DNA of 64,000 nucleotides, taken from assembly GCA_951800685.1 (NCBI GenBank), contig CATOJY010000008.1, positions 1-64,000 on the forward strand. The letters are read 5' to 3'. Below, one piece after another: positions 8,826-17,186 of this stretch; the first letter of the stretch is position 1; each line of letters begins with the position of its first letter. This stretch comes from an uncultured Lachnospiraceae bacterium. GTDB lineage: Bacteria > Bacillota > Clostridia > Lachnospirales > Lachnospiraceae. Under the pieces are notes generated by a model. It had not been told where the DNA came from and made no database searches. It worked only from the letters and a program-made list of their open reading frames with translations. The position numbers and the translations under genes are program-made.

Positions 8826-10097
8826 CTAGACCACTTCACCCAGCACTAGATTCCGCAGCTTTCTAGTCAAGGTAAAGGTACCTCCGTCTTTCTTCTGCGT
8901 CCCCATCAGGAGTGTGAGTCTCTCTTCCGGGAAATTAGCGAAGTATACACCCAGCCAGCCATCCCAGCCATACTCTCCTCTCCTTGCAAGAAACCCTGCC
9001 TGTGCTGGATTCTTACAAATCCTCATCAAGTTACTATAGCTAAATCCTTCCAATCCGATCCACTTCTCAAATGCTTTCTGCTGATGCTCCAGCAGCTCCC
9101 CGCCCATCATATAACGTACCGTGGCTGGCTGCAGGATCCGCACACCATCCAACATACCTCCCTGCATCAGCATCTTCGCAAACCTCATATAGTCATCCAG
9201 CGTAGATGCCAACCCAGCACCGCCAGATTCGAAAGCGGGCCGGCTGTCCATACTGTTGCAGACAGCCAGATTATCTCCCTCATAGCGTATCAGGGAATTC
9301 CCTTCTTCCGATCTTACCGTCTCATAGGTCACTGCCAGGCGGTTCTGTTTCTCTTTCGGTACCCAGAACGCAGTATCTCTCATGCTTAGCGGACCAAATA
9401 ACTCCTTCTCCAGGAAATCCCCAAACCTCATTCCCGTCACCACTTCGATCAGCGCGCCAAGCACATCCGCTGAAGTGCCATAACGCCAGGAACTTCCCGG
9501 CTCAAAGGCCAGTGTGCACTTACCCAGCGCATCAGCCATCTCTCTCGTCGTCATAGCCTCCTGCGTATGGAGGCGCCTATCCATCTCTTCAAAGACTGCC
9601 GCTGCCTGGCGCCCAGACTCCGTCACATCATCGGGATATACAAGACCAGAAGTCATACGCAGAAGATCCCATACCCGCATGGGCTGCAGTACCGGCTTTC
9701 GATCTGATCCCATTGCTTCCTTTATTCCGGTGCCGGTTTTTGGCGCTGCCTCTTTTCCCACTTTACCCCCTGCTGCCGCATCCCCAATACAGTTCTCTTC
9801 CACAACATAATATTGTTCCGCAAACGCCGGCAGGAAATCAGATACCGGCTGACACAAGTCCAACTCCCCTCTCTCCATCAGAATCATCGCCGCTGCTGCC
9901 GTAATGGGCTTACTCTGCGAATAGAGACGGAATATGGTATCCCTGCTCATAGAACGGTTCCCTTCCCGATCCGCCATTCCTGCCTGGCAATAGAACAACT
10001 CCTGCCCGTTCTGTTCCACCAGCAGATTTACACCTGCCACTTCACAGTAATCCACTGCTTTTTCCATTGTGCTGCGCACTTTCTCCTGTAGCGTCAT
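8826..10097 (-). CDS. beta-lactamase-family serine hydrolase (S12 type)
   Basis: A 423-residue protein of the class C beta-lactamase/penicillin-binding fold. The SxxK nucleophile motif is seen as 'SQSK', and the second motif region is 'YGTSADVLG', where the usual Asn is replaced, as in many esterase-like members. There is no signal peptide, so it is probably a cytoplasmic esterase or amidase rather than a resistance enzyme. The frame is open further upstream, but AGGGAGGATAAGGAA immediately precedes the ATG at 10097, which fixes this start. A Lys/Gly/Ala-rich insert (about residues 95-135) follows the active-site helix. Substrate unknown. Confidence 0.85.
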   Translation of the reverse strand: MTLQEKVRSTMEKAVDYCEVAGVNLLVEQNGQELFYCQAGMADREGNRSMSRDTIFRLYSQSKPITAAAAMILMERGELDLCQPVSDFLPAFAEQYYVVEENCIGDAAAGGKVGKEAAPKTGTGIKEAMGSDRKPVLQPMRVWDLLRMTSGLVYPDDVTESGRQAAAVFEEMDRRLHTQEAMTTREMADALGKCTLAFEPGSSWRYGTSADVLGALIEVVTGMRFGDFLEKELFGPLSMRDTAFWVPKEKQNRLAVTYETVRSEEGNSLIRYEGDNLAVCNSMDSRPAFESGGAGLASTLDDYMRFAKMLMQGGMLDGVRILQPATVRYMMGGELLEHQQKAFEKWIGLEGFSYSNLMRICKNPAQAGFLARRGEYGWDGWLGVYFANFPEERLTLLMGTQKKDGGTFTLTRKLRNLVLGEVV

Positions 10098-10213
10098 TTC
10101 CTTATCCTCCCTAGTCCCACACGCTTTATCTTGCTCCGCTTCTTCTGCTTTCATTCTATAAAATCCCACTATCGGAAAGCCAGACAATGAGATACCCGTT
10201 TCTTCCCATCAGC

Positions 10214-11791
10214 CTAGGCAAGATGCGCGGCCGCATCCCGCACCCGCAGATACTTCTGAAACATTTTGTCATACAGATCCGCCTTCCTGGCGTCTGGCTC
10301 ATACTCCCTGGAAGCATACCTGGACACACGCCCCGATGCCTCCAGAAGATTGCTGTATAATCCACACCCCACACCTGCATATAACGCAGCGCCTAGACAT
10401 GCCTGTTCCTCGCAAACAGCAACCCGTACTCTCTTCCTGAAAATATCCGCCTGCATCTGCAGGAGAAAAGGATTCTTCGCCCCACCACCGGAAGCAATAA
10501 TGTGCTCTGGTGAAATACCCGCACTTTTTTCAATATATACCAGATTGTCACGCAGAGCATAGATCATGCCTTCCAATGCTGCCCTGCACATATGCTCTTT
10601 TCCATGCGCCAGCTTCAATCCATAGAACATGCCGGCCGCTGTATCACTCCGATAAGGACATCTCTCCCCTGACAAGTAAGGGATAAATCCTACCCCGCCT
10701 GCGCCTGGCTCCACTCCGGCTGCAATCTCCACCAACTGGTCAAAGGAATCGATGGAAAACACCTTGTTATTGATCCATTTCATGACAATACCGCCATTCA
10801 AGCTGGCGCCAGATAGAATATCGAGCCCATGTATGGAATGTACAAAACGGTTCAGTTCCTTTGCGCCATTTGTATTCTGGCTGCTCACCAGACAAGTGAT
10901 CTGGCTCCCCGTACCGATATTGGAAACCATATCTCCTAATCTCACCGCTCCCACTCCCAACTGCTGCGCCATGGAGTCACCGCTGCCATAGACCACCGGA
11001 ATCCCTTCCGGAAGCCCGGTGAGACGGCTCGCTTCCCGGCTCACAGTCCCAGCGGTCATACAGCTGTCGTGGATATCCGGCAGAATAGCTAGCGGTATCC
11101 CCAGCTGTTCACACAAACCTGCATTCCAGTTTCTATATGGCTGTTTCTCCCACGCCAAAGGACTTTCTTCGCAGAATCCGCTTTCATACAAGCAGTCACA
11201 TGACTCACTGCCACAGAACAGGCGCCCCCTGCGCATATCCAACATTCCGCTTCCAGACGCATCCGTCACATCCGTACCTATCTCACCTGTCAGCTTCATA
11301 CGGAGATAGTCTTTGGGAAATAGCACTTTATAAATCTTTCCAAACAGCTCTGGCCTGTTCTCTTTCAGCCACAGCAGAGAGAACAACATAAACCCTGTAG
11401 AAGGCAGGTTCGCCGTCTGCTCATAGTAGCGCTCCAGATCTATTGTGCATTCAAATTCCTTGATCAGCTCCCCGGACCGTCCGTCCGACCAGATGATGCA
11501 TGGCATCAGCGGCATATGATCCCGGCCCAGCGCAACTAATCCATGCATCTGGCCAGAAAATCCAACCCCGGCGATCTGCCTCTGAGGCCCTGTCTGCTGC
11601 GTCAGCCTTCTGAGTACCTGAACTGTCTTCTCCCACCATAGCGCAGGGCTTTCTTCCTCAAGCCCTTCCGCCGGAAATGCAATATCATATTTCTCCGACT
11701 CTGCGTGCAGAATCTCTCCATTGAGACGCACCAGCGCCGCTTTGACACTGGAAGTTCCCAGATCAATTCCCAATAATAGCTTTTCCGTCAT
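10214..11791 (-). CDS. xylB: xylulokinase (FGGY family)
   Basis: A 525-residue sugar kinase. The N-terminal ATPase-fold phosphate motif is 'GIDLGTSSVKAAL' (8-20), and the xylulokinase signature 'GFSGQMHGLV' lies around residue 80. The C-terminal FGGY domain includes 'ALEGMIYALRDN' and 'IIASGGGAKNPFLLQMQADI', which match the family. It converts D-xylulose to xylulose 5-phosphate for the pentose phosphate pathway. No xylose isomerase lies nearby, so the substrate is inferred from the motifs. AAGGGGATAACACA precedes the ATG. Confidence 0.88.
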   Translation of the reverse strand: MTEKLLLGIDLGTSSVKAALVRLNGEILHAESEKYDIAFPAEGLEEESPALWWEKTVQVLRRLTQQTGPQRQIAGVGFSGQMHGLVALGRDHMPLMPCIIWSDGRSGELIKEFECTIDLERYYEQTANLPSTGFMLFSLLWLKENRPELFGKIYKVLFPKDYLRMKLTGEIGTDVTDASGSGMLDMRRGRLFCGSESCDCLYESGFCEESPLAWEKQPYRNWNAGLCEQLGIPLAILPDIHDSCMTAGTVSREASRLTGLPEGIPVVYGSGDSMAQQLGVGAVRLGDMVSNIGTGSQITCLVSSQNTNGAKELNRFVHSIHGLDILSGASLNGGIVMKWINNKVFSIDSFDQLVEIAAGVEPGAGGVGFIPYLSGERCPYRSDTAAGMFYGLKLAHGKEHMCRAALEGMIYALRDNLVYIEKSAGISPEHIIASGGGAKNPFLLQMQADIFRKRVRVAVCEEQACLGAALYAGVGCGLYSNLLEASGRVSRYASREYEPDARKADLYDKMFQKYLRVRDAAAHLA

Positions 11792-11844
11792 TGTGTTATC
11801 CCCTTACCATCCAATAAGCGGACTACTTAGAACAGATCCCCCGG

Positions 11845-12822
11845 CTAATCTGATTCCCAATACCGTCTGACCTGTTCCTCCGTCAGCGCATCCACAAACT
11901 CTTTCTTCAACTGCAGGAAATACTCCAGATCTACCAGAATGCCGTACAGTACTGCCCGATCCTCGAATTCCTCCCTCGTTACAGGCAGCGCCGCACTCTT
12001 CATCTGTTGGAGTACCTTATCCAGCCTATCCAGCAGATCTATGGCATTATTGGACTCCCCAAAAGAAACTGCGGTCTCATAGAGCAGCGCCGCCACCTGC
12101 TGCGTCTGCGGCGGAATCGTACGCACATTGATGATCTTCTTATAGATTTCCCGCAGGACTACCGTCTGCTGCTCGCGCATATTCATATACGCAATGAAAT
12201 ATTTCGATTCCTGGAAAAAGGTATTGTTCATATAAGCGAACGCTTGCTTCCTTCCGGCATAAATATCCGCCTGCAGTCTGTCAAAACAGGCTCCCGTATA
12301 ATCTGACCGGTCCACTTTCATAATATATTCCGACATCCGTAACAGAACCGTCCTCAGATCCTCCTCCAGCGCACCCTGCATAGCACGGATCTCTTTCCCC
12401 TTTCCCGGCATATATAAATTCAGGAGCGTGCCAATTCCAGCGCCGATAAACAGAAGTAACGCTTCATTTGCGACAAACGGAAGCGACATATCCTTTTCCA
12501 GAAGGTAATGTGTCGCCAGTACTGCATTGATCGATACCGCATCGCCAAATCGCAGCGGAATACAACACGCAATAAAAAGAAACAGAAAAATGCCATAAGA
12601 AAACACGTGATATCCCGCAAAATGAAAAACCATATAAGCCAAAAAAGTCGCCAGCACAAAAGCAAAAATCCTTTTTACAGAGATCTTAATGGTCTCCCGC
12701 GAGGTATCCTGAATCGTCAGAAGTGTTATAATCCCTGCAGCGGTACTATAGCTTAGTCCCAGCACATCGGCCAGAAAAATGGACGCCACACTCCCAACAG
12801 CAATTTTGATCAGTTTCAGCAT
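11845..12822 (-). CDS. aromatic acid exporter family (FUSC/ArAE-like) membrane protein
   Basis: A 325-residue protein with a hydrophobic N-terminal half of about five membrane segments (to roughly residue 140) and a helical cytoplasmic C-terminal half. This is the arrangement of Firmicute aromatic-acid-exporter-like proteins. The opening 'LKIAVGS...LGLSYSTAAGIITLLTIQDT' pattern is typical. It probably exports small organic acids or stabilises the membrane; the substrate cannot be read from sequence. The ATG has AAGAAGGGAAG upstream. It sits 53 bases before xylulokinase on the same strand, without an obvious functional link. Confidence 0.8.
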   Translation of the reverse strand: MLKLIKIAVGSVASIFLADVLGLSYSTAAGIITLLTIQDTSRETIKISVKRIFAFVLATFLAYMVFHFAGYHVFSYGIFLFLFIACCIPLRFGDAVSINAVLATHYLLEKDMSLPFVANEALLLFIGAGIGTLLNLYMPGKGKEIRAMQGALEEDLRTVLLRMSEYIMKVDRSDYTGACFDRLQADIYAGRKQAFAYMNNTFFQESKYFIAYMNMREQQTVVLREIYKKIINVRTIPPQTQQVAALLYETAVSFGESNNAIDLLDRLDKVLQQMKSAALPVTREEFEDRAVLYGILVDLEYFLQLKKEFVDALTEEQVRRYWESD

Positions 12823-12951
12823 AGAACTTCCCTTCTTTTACCCTTTGCTCTGTCGTATTCCCCTTTCACCCCATTCAGGCAAAACCCGGCGAACAGAAGA
12901 AAACCTTCTAAGACCAGCTCATCGCGCCGGATTCCTGCGATGCACCACTAT

Positions 12952-13338
12952 TCAAAGTTTCTGGCAGAACTCCACCCGTTCCTGGTTCGGCCCTAAGATC
13001 GTAAAGAAACGGACGCCCTTCTCCCAGAAAGGCAGGAATTGGATCTCCTCATTGCAGAAAGGAACCTTCATCTGCTTAGCGAGAGCAAATACTTTCTCAA
13101 TATCTGATACATCAAAACAGATATGATCGATCGCGCCGGTCTGCTCTGCGGTCTTTTCCTCCTCATAAGCCTCAATCACAAGATTCCCTTGTTGAAGAAA
13201 ACAGACCTTCTGTCCCTCATTCACTGTCTCATAAGCAATGTGCATCCCCAGATTTTCGTAGAAAGCAATCGTCTCTTCCATATTCCTGCACGGAAGTCCT
13301 ATGTGTTGTAAACCATTTAAATAACTACTTATTTCCAT
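12952..13338 (-). CDS. VOC (glyoxalase/bleomycin-resistance) family protein
   Basis: A 128-residue single-domain vicinal-oxygen-chelate protein. The two beta-alpha-beta-beta-beta halves are visible, starting 'LQHIGLPCRNMEETIAFYENL' style and 'IDHICFDVSDIEKVFALAK'. Metal ligands would be the His in the first half, the His of 'DHICF' and a Glu near the end ('ERVEF'). It may be a lactoylglutathione-lyase-like or other isomerase/lyase; the reaction is not assignable. In-frame ATGs exist upstream, but GGAGGAAAAG directly before 13338 selects that start. An extended minus-10 promoter lies at 13381-13389. Confidence 0.82.
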   Translation of the reverse strand: MEISSYLNGLQHIGLPCRNMEETIAFYENLGMHIAYETVNEGQKVCFLQQGNLVIEAYEEEKTAEQTGAIDHICFDVSDIEKVFALAKQMKVPFCNEEIQFLPFWEKGVRFFTILGPNQERVEFCQKL

Positions 13339-13380
13339 CTTTTCCTCCATTCTAAATCGCTCTACATTGTGTTCTCTCAC

Positions 13381-13389
13381 ATTGTATCA
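13381..13389 (-). promoter_or_regulatory. extended minus-10 promoter for the VOC gene
   Basis: On the minus strand this reads TGATACAAT, a TG-n-TACAAT extended minus-10, 43 bases before the start codon. It lies downstream of two terminators, which supports a new transcription unit beginning here. No good minus-35 is seen. Confidence 0.4.
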
Positions 13390-13403
13390 CACCCAGCCGA
13401 AAC

Positions 13404-13440
13404 AAAAAAGAAAAGAATTTAGCGTACCATACACTAAATT
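13404..13440 (-). terminator. second, A/T-rich terminator
   Basis: AATTTAG (13416-13422) pairs with CTAAATT (13434-13440), followed on the minus strand by CTTTTCTTTTTTG. It lies behind the stronger hairpin at 13458-13503 and ends the same leftward transcript. Confidence 0.45.
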
Positions 13441-13457
13441 ATCCTTTCCTCTAAATC

Positions 13458-13503
13458 AAAAAGACAGTAGGCAAACTATGTCCATCACCAGCCGCCCACT
13501 GCC
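13458..13503 (-). terminator. rho-independent terminator of the ketopantoate-reductase-like operon
   Basis: On the minus strand GGCAGTGGGC (13494-13503) pairs with GCCTACTGTC (13463-13472), a 10-bp stem with two G-U pairs, then TTTTT. It lies 48 bases after the small acidic gene, supporting that gene as the last of the operon. Confidence 0.65.
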
Positions 13504-13551
13504 TTTTGTCCTTGGCATTCCTATCTGTCCAAAACTACAAAAGTTTCCCCA

Positions 13552-13752
13552 TCAAATCCGCTGTTGATCAAGCAGCTCCCTAAGCGCCTCATCACCAACG
13601 CTTACCCATACATCTTCTTCCTCGGCATTCAAGCCAAGATATTCCCGAAGAGTCACCGGTTCGTCACTGAATCCCCAATCCTGACTGTAATCATCAATCT
13701 CCTCAAATTCGATTTCTCCTGCCAAATACTTCTCTTTGAATTTCTTCTCCAT
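13552..13752 (-). CDS. small acidic protein of unknown function
   Basis: A 66-residue, strongly acidic protein ('EIEFEEIDDYSQDWGFSDEP', later 'NAEEEDVWVSVGDEAL') with no membrane segment or Cys. It lies 40 bases downstream of the ketopantoate-reductase-like gene on the same strand, has GAGGAGG about 11 bases before its ATG, and is followed by a good terminator. These three signs favour a real gene. It may bind a basic partner or be an adaptor-like protein. I do not recognise the family, and no function is assigned. Confidence 0.65.
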   Translation of the reverse strand: MEKKFKEKYLAGEIEFEEIDDYSQDWGFSDEPVTLREYLGLNAEEEDVWVSVGDEALRELLDQQRI

Positions 13753-13792
13753 GGCCGCTTATTCCTCCTCCGCGCAACTCTCCTGCCTCTTC

Positions 13793-14713
13793 TCAAGACA
13801 GTCCATCCGCTTTCGCCTTCTCTGCAATCATCTCGTAAGTCGGTACAGGCACACCATATTCCTGTCCCATCCGCACTACCTCATAGATGAGGCCGTCAAT
13901 CTCAGAACTTTTACCCGCATATACATCTCTCTGCATAGAGGTACTCGCCTCCGGATTCAGGGTATCAAGAATCCGCAGATTCGTGGCCACAATATCTACC
14001 AGGAACGGTACGCCCATTGCCACTGCAAGTGCATCGATCTCTTTCATCAATTTCACAAAAGTATCTCTCGGATCACCGGTCTTCTGCACCTCCCCCGCTG
14101 ACACATGATAGTAAAGTCCACAAGCCGCCATAGGAGATACATAGGCAAATTTCTGCAGCGCGTCCCTTCTGATGTTATCAGATAATACTCCTTCAATCCC
14201 ACTTTCCTTCAGATCCTTTGCCACCATAAACAATTCTGGCCTGAGCTCTTCCTGGTTTCTCACTCCATATACAATCCTGAAAATATCTCCCCGCAGAAGA
14301 ATCGTCCCCGGTTCCCTGATCTCTCCCGCAATATAGATGCACCCATCTGTCACCAGTATACCAGGCAGTTTATCCTGCATCTGGCGGCCTGTTCCATAGA
14401 GATTTAGAATTGGAATTACAATGGTATGCGGCCCAGCTACTCTCCTGATAAAGGGAATCGTTTCCTCCAGCGAGTAGCCCTTAACACAGACAAAGATAAC
14501 ATCAGGCTGGTCTTCATAGTGCTCCATATCCACCGCCTTGATCGGATGCACCGTATAATTTCCTTTGGCTGTAGTCTCCATCTGCAGGCCCTGTTGCTGC
14601 ATGCGCCGTAGATGCTCTCCGCGTGCAATCAATGTCACATCCTTACCCGCTTCTGTCATGTAGGCGCCAATACTGCCGCCAGTGCCGCCTGCACCGATTA
14701 CCAGATATTTCAA
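13793..14713 (-). CDS. ketopantoate reductase-like (ApbA/PanE family) oxidoreductase, TTG start
   Basis: A 306-residue NADP-dependent oxidoreductase. An N-terminal Rossmann fold, 'KYLVIGAGGTGGSIGAYM', binds the cofactor, with 'LIARGEHLRRMQQQGL' following, as in the family. A C-terminal helical domain begins about residue 170. It may reduce ketopantoate to pantoate for coenzyme A, but divergent paralogues act on other 2-oxo acids and no other pan gene is nearby. The start is judged to be TTG at 14713, because AGGAGG lies 8 bases before it. The in-frame ATG at 14740 would put that site inside the coding region. Confidence 0.8.
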   Translation of the reverse strand: MKYLVIGAGGTGGSIGAYMTEAGKDVTLIARGEHLRRMQQQGLQMETTAKGNYTVHPIKAVDMEHYEDQPDVIFVCVKGYSLEETIPFIRRVAGPHTIVIPILNLYGTGRQMQDKLPGILVTDGCIYIAGEIREPGTILLRGDIFRIVYGVRNQEELRPELFMVAKDLKESGIEGVLSDNIRRDALQKFAYVSPMAACGLYYHVSAGEVQKTGDPRDTFVKLMKEIDALAVAMGVPFLVDIVATNLRILDTLNPEASTSMQRDVYAGKSSEIDGLIYEVVRMGQEYGVPVPTYEMIAEKAKADGLS

Positions 14714-14807
14714 GTTGTTTTCCTCCTGTCTACACTGCATGATAAAACCCTGCCACCGCTAAAACCATTTCCCAGCATCATAAAAATATTGTCACCTTAT
14801 TTATTTA

Positions 14808-14836
14808 ATTTAACACAGCCTTCGTCCACTCTGCAA
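14808..14836 (-). promoter_or_regulatory. candidate promoter of the ketopantoate-reductase-like gene
   Basis: On the minus strand TTGCAG (14831-14836) and TTAAAT (14808-14813) are separated by 17 bases. Each matches four or five of six consensus bases. The gap 14714-15031 (318 bases) has no gene. It holds this promoter, the GNAT promoter and its palindrome. Confidence 0.35.
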
Positions 14837-14969
14837 GTATTACATGGGAAAGCAGAAAGCCGCCTATAAGCCTATATACCACGTGGAGTACCCACACGCA
14901 GCGCTTTTCATACAGTTTGACATTGTCTATGTAAAGATGCTTTAAAAAATGCTGCTATATTATGCATAA

Positions 14970-14991
14970 CTATGACATATTACTGTCATAG
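14970..14991. promoter_or_regulatory. operator-like palindrome at the GNAT promoter
   Basis: CTATGACA (14970-14977) and TGTCATAG (14984-14991) form a perfect 8+8 inverted repeat with a 6-base spacer. It covers the minus-35 zone of the extended minus-10 promoter at 14998-15006, the position expected for a repressor operator. The regulator is not encoded next to it. Confidence 0.55.
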
Positions 14992-14997
14992 GTACCG

Positions 14998-15006
14998 TGC
15001 TATACT
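14998..15006 (+). promoter_or_regulatory. extended minus-10 promoter for the GNAT gene
   Basis: TG-c-TATACT is an extended minus-10. Transcription would begin about 15013, giving a short leader before the GGAGG at 15020-15024. The minus-35 position falls inside the palindrome and is poor. Confidence 0.55.
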
Positions 15007-15031
15007 ATGGATAAAAACTGGAGGTAATTAT

Positions 15032-15616
15032 ATGACAAACCCATATGAAAAATGTCCCATCTATCAAAATGATACCTATCTTTTGAGACTCGTGGACGCT
15101 GCGGATGCGCCAGACTTGCTCCTTGTGTATTCCGATGAGCAGGCGGTTCCCTTTTTTAACAGCGACAACTGCAACGGTGATAATTTTCACTATACATCGC
15201 TGGAACGTATGCAAAAAGCCATCGAATTCTGGCTCCGGGAATATAGCTGTAAGGGATTTGTCCGTTGGACAATCATCAACAAAACTATCAATCAGGCAGT
15301 CGGCACCATCGAATTATTCAACCGCAAATCAGAAGATTATTTTAACAACTGTGGGCTGCTAAGATTGGACTTGAGAAGTGATTATGAACAGGAGGCGGTT
15401 ATCTATGAAATACTGTCTTTGATTCTCCTGCCCGCCTTCGAACTGTTTCACTGCCAGATGATCGCAACTAAAGTTCCCTCTTTTGCTGCACAACGCAAGC
15501 GCGCAATGACACAATTCGGCTTTGCAGATACAGAACATACCTTGATCGGCGGACATGACAATAAGCGTTACGGTAATTACTGTATTCTGCAGAAACCTCT
15601 TTCTCTTGCAGAATAA
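15032..15616 (+). CDS. GNAT-family N-acetyltransferase
   Basis: A 194-residue protein resembling RimJ/RimL-type GNAT acetyltransferases. The N-terminal 'YLLRLVDAADAPDLLLVYSD' is the usual beta1-alpha1 opening, followed by a central sheet containing 'GTIELFNRKSEDY' and 'GLLRLDLRSDYEQEAV'. The canonical Q/RxxGxG/A acetyl-CoA loop is degenerate. It may acetylate a small molecule or protein N terminus. ATG 15032 is chosen because GGAGG sits 7 bases before it, although the frame is open upstream. It is a single-gene unit with an operator-like palindrome upstream and a strong terminator downstream. Confidence 0.8.
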   Translation: MTNPYEKCPIYQNDTYLLRLVDAADAPDLLLVYSDEQAVPFFNSDNCNGDNFHYTSLERMQKAIEFWLREYSCKGFVRWTIINKTINQAVGTIELFNRKSEDYFNNCGLLRLDLRSDYEQEAVIYEILSLILLPAFELFHCQMIATKVPSFAAQRKRAMTQFGFADTEHTLIGGHDNKRYGNYCILQKPLSLAE

Positions 15617-15619
15617 ACT

Positions 15620-15663
15620 GGAAAGAGAGTCTTTTCCTGACCAAAACGAAAAGACTCTCTTCC
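15620..15663 (+). terminator. strong terminator after the GNAT gene
   Basis: A 16-bp stem with one bulged A (left arm 15620-15636, right arm 15648-15663) and an 11-base loop, followed by TTTT. It isolates the GNAT gene from the downstream antiporter operon. Confidence 0.72.
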
Positions 15664-15722
15664 ATTTTCGATATAAGAGCAAATCTTACCAAACTTTTAC
15701 ATTTTCTTATCCCCTCTCCCTC

Positions 15723-15751
15723 TTGACATTTCTCCCAGATAGTTACATAAT
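15723..15751 (+). promoter_or_regulatory. sigma-A promoter of the Mrp/Mbh-like operon
   Basis: TTGACA (15723-15728) and CATAAT (15746-15751) with a 17-base spacer: a perfect minus-35 and five of six minus-10 bases. It lies about 90 bases before the first gene of the operon. Confidence 0.75.
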
Positions 15752-15841
15752 TGCAAAGGTTAATTTGTTTCATATTTTAATAAGTAGAAACAGCTTAAAT
15801 CCACCTTAATTTATGTGAATCTGTGGAAAGGAGCTATAAAC

Positions 15842-16306
15842 ATGTGCCTTGTATTTTTTCTCATATGGATTATCTTCAATGGACAGTTTACTCTGGAAAT
15901 TGCCGCCTTTGGGGTTGTAGTATCCGCACTGGTCTACTGGTTTATCTGTCGATTCCTAGGTTACAAGCCATCCGATGATATCCTGCTGTGTAAAAGGTTC
16001 TTTCTGTTGATCCATTATATATTTATTCTGGTGACAGAAATCCTGAAAGCGAATATGGCAGTTTTTAAAATGATCTACTCCTCCAGATACGAGATTGAGC
16101 CGGTCGTTATCCACTTTAAGACAAATCTCACATCGGCCTTTGCCAGAGTGCTTCTTGCCAATTCCATTACATTAACTCCAGGCACTATCACCGTCAGCCT
16201 CAAAGACGACGAATATACCGTCCATTGTCTGGATAAGGAGCTGGCCGTCGGCATAGATTCGTCCATATTTGTAAAACTGTTAGAAAGAATAGAAAATGTT
16301 AGATAA
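15842..16306 (+). CDS. mrpE: Mrp-type Na+/H+ antiporter subunit E
   Basis: A 154-residue membrane protein, the usual MrpE/MnhE length. Two or three N-terminal membrane segments are followed by a soluble domain carrying the family signature 'LANSITLTPGT' around residue 108. It is a structural subunit of a multi-subunit cation/proton antiporter. GGAG lies 8 bases before the ATG at 15842; the longer upstream reading has no such signal. It is the first gene of the ten-gene operon. Confidence 0.9.
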   Translation: MCLVFFLIWIIFNGQFTLEIAAFGVVVSALVYWFICRFLGYKPSDDILLCKRFFLLIHYIFILVTEILKANMAVFKMIYSSRYEIEPVVIHFKTNLTSAFARVLLANSITLTPGTITVSLKDDEYTVHCLDKELAVGIDSSIFVKLLERIENVR

Positions 16307-16376
16307 TATGAGTAAATTTGTTTGGCAGATTGACTCATATAAATTTATTTCAGAAGTTAACTCTGGGAGGACAAAA

Positions 16377-16709
16377 ATGTTATACCATAATCTCTACATT
16401 ACACTACTGGTCATCCTGGCCATCATGCTTTTCCCCTGTCTGATTCGTGCTGTGCGGGGACCGCGTATCGCGGACCGGCTTGTCTCCGTCAATATGATGG
16501 GTACTATGGTCATGGTCATGATCGCCATTCTGGCGCTCATGCTGGATGAGGGATATCTGGTAGACATCTGCCTGATCTATGCCATGATCAGTTTCCTGTC
16601 AGTAGTCGTCCTTTCTAAAGTATACATCGGCATTTATGAAGAAAAACGTCACAATGCTGAACATCCAGAGGAAAAGACAGAAGGGGGGATGTCCGATGGG
16701 AGTTTTTGA
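16377..16709 (+). CDS. mrpF: Mrp-type antiporter subunit F
   Basis: A 110-residue protein with three membrane segments and the MrpF signature 'RAVRGPRIADRLVSVNMMG'. An acidic, polar C-terminal tail follows the last segment. GGGAGG before the ATG at 16377 decides the start. The end overlaps the start of subunit G by 14 bases, indicating translational coupling within the membrane complex operon. Confidence 0.9.
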   Translation: MLYHNLYITLLVILAIMLFPCLIRAVRGPRIADRLVSVNMMGTMVMVMIAILALMLDEGYLVDICLIYAMISFLSVVVLSKVYIGIYEEKRHNAEHPEEKTEGGMSDGSF

Positions 16710-17109
16710 GTTTTTGCGTCTGATCACAGGATGCCTGTTTCTGCTGATCGGTCTGGTGATCTTTTTTACAGAGATCTTCGGCGTGTTTCATTTCCGGTAT
16801 GTACTGAACCGAATGCATGCCACTGCCATGGGCGATACGTTGGGCATCAGTTCCTGTATGATTGGACTGATGATTTTTTCAGGGTGGAATTACACCACCT
16901 TAAAGCTGCTATTGATCGTTGTCTTTCTGTGGCTGGCTTCTCCGGTCTCTTCCCACGTGCTGGCAAGACTGGAAGTGGCGACCAATGACAATCTGGAAGC
17001 CCACTGCACGGTCTATCCAGAGTTAAAAACATTAGAATCTGAATTGGATGCGTCACAAACGGCCGCATCCACAATACAGCAAAGTAATTCCGCGGATGAT
17101 GCAGGCTGA
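16696..17109 (+). CDS. mrpG: Mrp-type antiporter subunit G
   Basis: A 137-residue protein with three membrane segments and the MrpG signature 'LNRMHATAMGDTLGISS'. The C-terminal part, about residues 105-137, is hydrophilic and rich in Ser, Ala and Thr. The start overlaps the end of subunit F, with GGGGGG as ribosome binding site 8 bases upstream. An inter-gene hairpin (17096-17121) spans its stop codon. Confidence 0.9.
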   Translation: MGVFEFLRLITGCLFLLIGLVIFFTEIFGVFHFRYVLNRMHATAMGDTLGISSCMIGLMIFSGWNYTTLKLLLIVVFLWLASPVSSHVLARLEVATNDNLEAHCTVYPELKTLESELDASQTAASTIQQSNSADDAG

Positions 17110-17121
17110 CGTCTGCATCAT
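17096..17121 (+). other. intercistronic hairpin without T-tract
   Basis: ATGATGCAG (17096-17104) pairs with CTGCATCAT (17113-17121). It spans the stop codon of subunit G. With no T-tract it is more likely an mRNA processing or stability element between operon genes than a terminator. Confidence 0.4.
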
Positions 17122-17186
17122 GGTACCATGGATTGATAAAATTATCCCTGACTTAGTACTCTGATTTCAACAGGAGGCAATACGAA

